Source: Laguncularia racemosa (lineage: Eukaryota > Streptophyta > Magnoliopsida > Myrtales > Combretaceae). Taken from it: DNA of 64,000 nucleotides. Each line of letters begins with the position of its first letter. The stretch's first letter is position 1. The notes beneath the pieces are model-generated. The model was not told the origin of the DNA and did not search any database. It saw only the letters and a program-made list of their open reading frames with translations. Positions 61,318 through 64,000 of the stretch are shown piece after piece. The position numbers and the translations under genes are program-made. The DNA lies in the NCBI GenBank assembly GCA_037954665.1, contig JBBMOL010000039.1, forward strand, positions 3,720,001 to 3,784,000. The letters run 5' to 3'.

Positions 61318-61885
61318 GATGGGTCCGATCATAACGAATTGAGGTCAAGCCTGAGAATTCGTCAAGAAATTGCTATCAGAGCTAGATTGGCTAGAGTTTG
61401 GTTACGTGTACCTGCACAAGGCCAACCACCTAGACTAAGATTGAGGATATAATCAAATTAATATATTGTTTTGGAAAATATTTTTCAAAAACAATGATAA
61501 TTATAATATTATATATAGCGCTTAAATTTTGATCTTCTTATAATTAACTATTTAAACTTTAAAAATATTAATTTTACTATCCAATTCAAACTTTCCAAAA
61601 TCAACATTAATATCCTATTTAACTCCTTTGAATCTCATCTTTCCACATGTATATTTTGATCGGTAATAGGCTATCATGTGACTCAAATATTTTTAATCAA
61701 TAGATGCTAATATGGAGGTCCGTGTAGTACTTGAGGTACCACAATAACAACGGCCAAAATGGGGATCATATCATAATGAATTGGTATCGAGACTGAGGAT
61801 TCATCCACAAATTGTTATTGAAGCTAGATTAGTCAAGTTTTGGTGACGTCGCACGCACAGAGTTAGGCAAGTAGATTGAGTTCGG
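61318..61885. repeat. Diverged direct repeat pair, offset ~435 bp
   Basis: At 61318-61445 and 61757-61885 the same order of phrases occurs: ATGGGTCCGATCATAACGAAT / ATGGGGATCATATCATAATGAAT, GAGAATTCGTC / GAGGATTCATC, AAATTGCTATCAGAGCTAGATT / AAATTGTTATTGAAGCTAGATT, then GTTTGG / GTTTTGG. The GCTATCAGAGC phrase resembles an initiator-Met primer site, so these may be post-LTR fragments of an old retroelement. Confidence 0.5.
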
Positions 61886-63768
61886 GGTTTGATCTAATCA
61901 AGTTAGGATATTAATTCCAATAAATCCCGACTACTTATGTTTAAAAGATAGGAAAAAGGTGACCTTGCCTTAAACAAATGTTCAAAACCAATCCATCCCC
62001 CTTTTTGTCACCTTTTTTTGAGATTTTCAAACGGGAGCCTTTCGTGGACTGTTGTTACAAAGTCTACTTCTATACTTCCACCCTTTAACAATATGATCAT
62101 AATTCAAAGTTCCATTTTTATATTTAGGGGGGAAAAAACAAAAACAAAAACAAAAACCTTTATACATGGTTTGATCCTACATGACACACGCTTTGATGCA
62201 TAACGTAGATCATGGCAACCAAACAGGAGTATGGTTGTCTACGAACTTTTTTTAATGATCATTAATGTCGTCACTAAACGTCACTTAGCGTAGGGCTTAG
62301 CTTCGAGAGGTTCTTTCCACAGCAATTTCGTTGTCCAAAAGTCAAGGAGAGAACCTTAAGAAAACAGTTTCTCAAGCCTTCCATTCAATCCATGGGTCCA
62401 CACACGTTATCACGTGTATTAATTAATACTATTAAAACTCATATTTTATACGTATTTATGAGCTTGATTCAATCCGTATACTTCGCTGTACACCCATTTA
62501 CTTCAAAGATCTTGATGTGATCATAATCCTGCAACATTAAAAAAACAATTAAGCCCATGATTGGAAGAACAATTAGACAACTAATTGAGGATTGATTAAT
62601 CACGATGAAACGTAAAAGAATTGCATTGTAATAAAAGGGCATATTCCCTCATAGGAGACAATGGATCCTAAATAATGTTACGGCTTTGTTAATGGTTCTT
62701 AAACTTACTTAGCAAGAAAGTTAATAATATCTATACTTTTATAGGAGTGAAGTAATTTTGATGCCTTACATTAGCTAATGTAATATACAATCGGAATGAA
62801 AGTTATAATTATGACGGAAGTAACAATTGTAGCGAAATGAAAAAAAAAAAAAAACTATATCATTATTATGGGAAAATAGGAGAAAAGCTGACATATCATT
62901 GTTGCATTTACTTTTTATATTTTTTATGCACTTATGATACCGATACAATTAAGTTAATTTAGAGTAGTTATAAGATTTTCCAAAATTTATAAATTTTTAT
63001 AAGAGCTTAACGCATGGAATGGAAAACTTACTTGTAATATTATCTATATTCACGAACATCACTATAAACCAAATGTGTAGATGTCAAACACACAAACATT
63101 ATGGCTTTTTTGACCTTAAGGTACATAAGAATGAATACATGCAAAGCTCTAGAATAATCGAAAAGAGCTTTTATATCCCATTTTGTTTATGTCTCGGATT
63201 GGAACAACTTTTAATCATATAGAATTACGTTACTTAATCAATAGCTAATAAGCATACTTGACAAGCTTATTATTTTATTAGTTAAATAAAGTGATGGGTC
63301 ATATCATTGGTGGTTTTCATTTGGTGAAGTTCGGTCTAGTCTTAGCAAAACGCAGAATTCAATGAAGAATTCGGAGACTTAGGTTAGAATTAGGAACGGG
63401 GGTTTCCGGAGTGACTCGAATTCACATGTCGGCGCCGGAATGTTTTAGTTTGATTTTGTCTGTGTGTGTGTTTGTTGTTTCTCCGTGGGCGGCAATTGGG
63501 CTTCGCTTCCTGGCTTCTACCAAGCCGAACCAATGTGTTCTCTCCCCACCTTTCTACACATGTTCATCAATATAAGTTTGACATAACATCCACAGATTTA
63601 TATAGGAAATGATATGACTATAAGCAGGTAAGTATACCCAATAATTCAATTAAATATGAGGCAAAATAGTAATTTTAATTTAAATTATTTTTCTCTACAG
63701 ATAGAAATTGATACACCCATACTTTCACCAACCTCTCCATTAACCCCACAAGACTAGCACACCCCCTC
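61886..63768. other. Intergenic stretch, no recognised gene
   Basis: The interval 63350-63560 is distinctly GC-richer (TCGGCGCCGGAATG, CGTGGGCGGCAATTGGG) with a GTGTGTGTGT run, and could be a promoter or untranslated part of a gene on either strand. No frame or splice signal supports it. Confidence 0.4.
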
Positions 63769-63790
63769 GTGTCACCATCCCCTCATCAAT

Positions 63791-63815
63791 CTCTCTCTCT
63801 CTCTCTCTCTCTCTC
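63791..63815. repeat. (CT)n microsatellite
   Basis: About twelve uninterrupted CT dinucleotides. Confidence 0.92.
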
Positions 63816-64000
63816 CCTTATTGCCATCCTCTTTCCCTGTAAATCAGTTAATCGACTCCATTGCAACTCGACCATGAGAATTCTCATCAAATATCAAATG
63901 GTTTTTTTTTTAATTAAAAATACATCTACATATTCAAGGAAGGAAAGTGTATTAAGCGTCATCTGTCTTTTGATAAGGCTAGTAAAAACCGTAACTTAAT

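Overview
The window is nuclear DNA of a flowering plant, probably a eudicot. The evidence is an AT-rich background with microsatellites and MITEs, one intron-containing NAC transcription factor gene, and several LTR retrotransposons of plant-specific lineages (a chromovirus, Tat/Ogre, and a Copia scrap). No species can be named. Splice sites, repeat boundaries and family assignments were read by eye; no database search or alignment program was used.

Layout. Positions 1-409 hold the edge of an LTR, minus strand, related to the element at 16.8-22.7 kb. Positions 410-6063 are AT-rich with degenerate repeat fragments. Positions 6064-13077 are a heavily decayed Tat-like element with forward gag and protease remnants, no visible reverse transcriptase, and an antisense extra gene. 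A clean 355-bp MITE lies at 15794-16148. Positions 16769-22698 are a complete, young chromovirus-type Ty3/gypsy element with a TATAG target duplication, initiator-Met tRNA primer site, PPT and one gag-pol frame broken only by two nonsense codons. Positions 23614-28523 are the only convincing host gene, a three-exon NAC factor of 353 residues with a 3.45-kb second intron. A Copia RNase H scrap lies near 29.1 kb. From 29.5 to 39.5 kb there are degenerate repeats, an LTR-like block, a MITE-like element and a third decayed gypsy element.

Positions 41504-56094 are a 14.6-kb Ogre-type element on the minus strand with ~2-kb LTRs and an AGCAT target duplication. It has an extra ORF before gag, gag-pro, a predicted intron that restores the frame into RT/RNase H/integrase, and a tandem-repeat-rich region before the 3' LTR. 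From 56.1 to 64.0 kb I see no convincing gene, but there is a hAT-like MITE and other repeats.

The retroelement genes are not a host pathway. Each encodes (or once encoded) capsid, protease, reverse transcriptase, RNase H and integrase for its own replication, and all visible copies carry inactivating mutations. The host-relevant interaction is positional: the chromovirus ends about 0.9 kb upstream of the NAC start codon in the same orientation. I found no previously undescribed defence or metabolic system. The most interesting signals are the splicing-dependent Ogre frame, the 37-bp array in its 3' region, and the palindrome-rich, unit-length-variable LTRs of the chromovirus.
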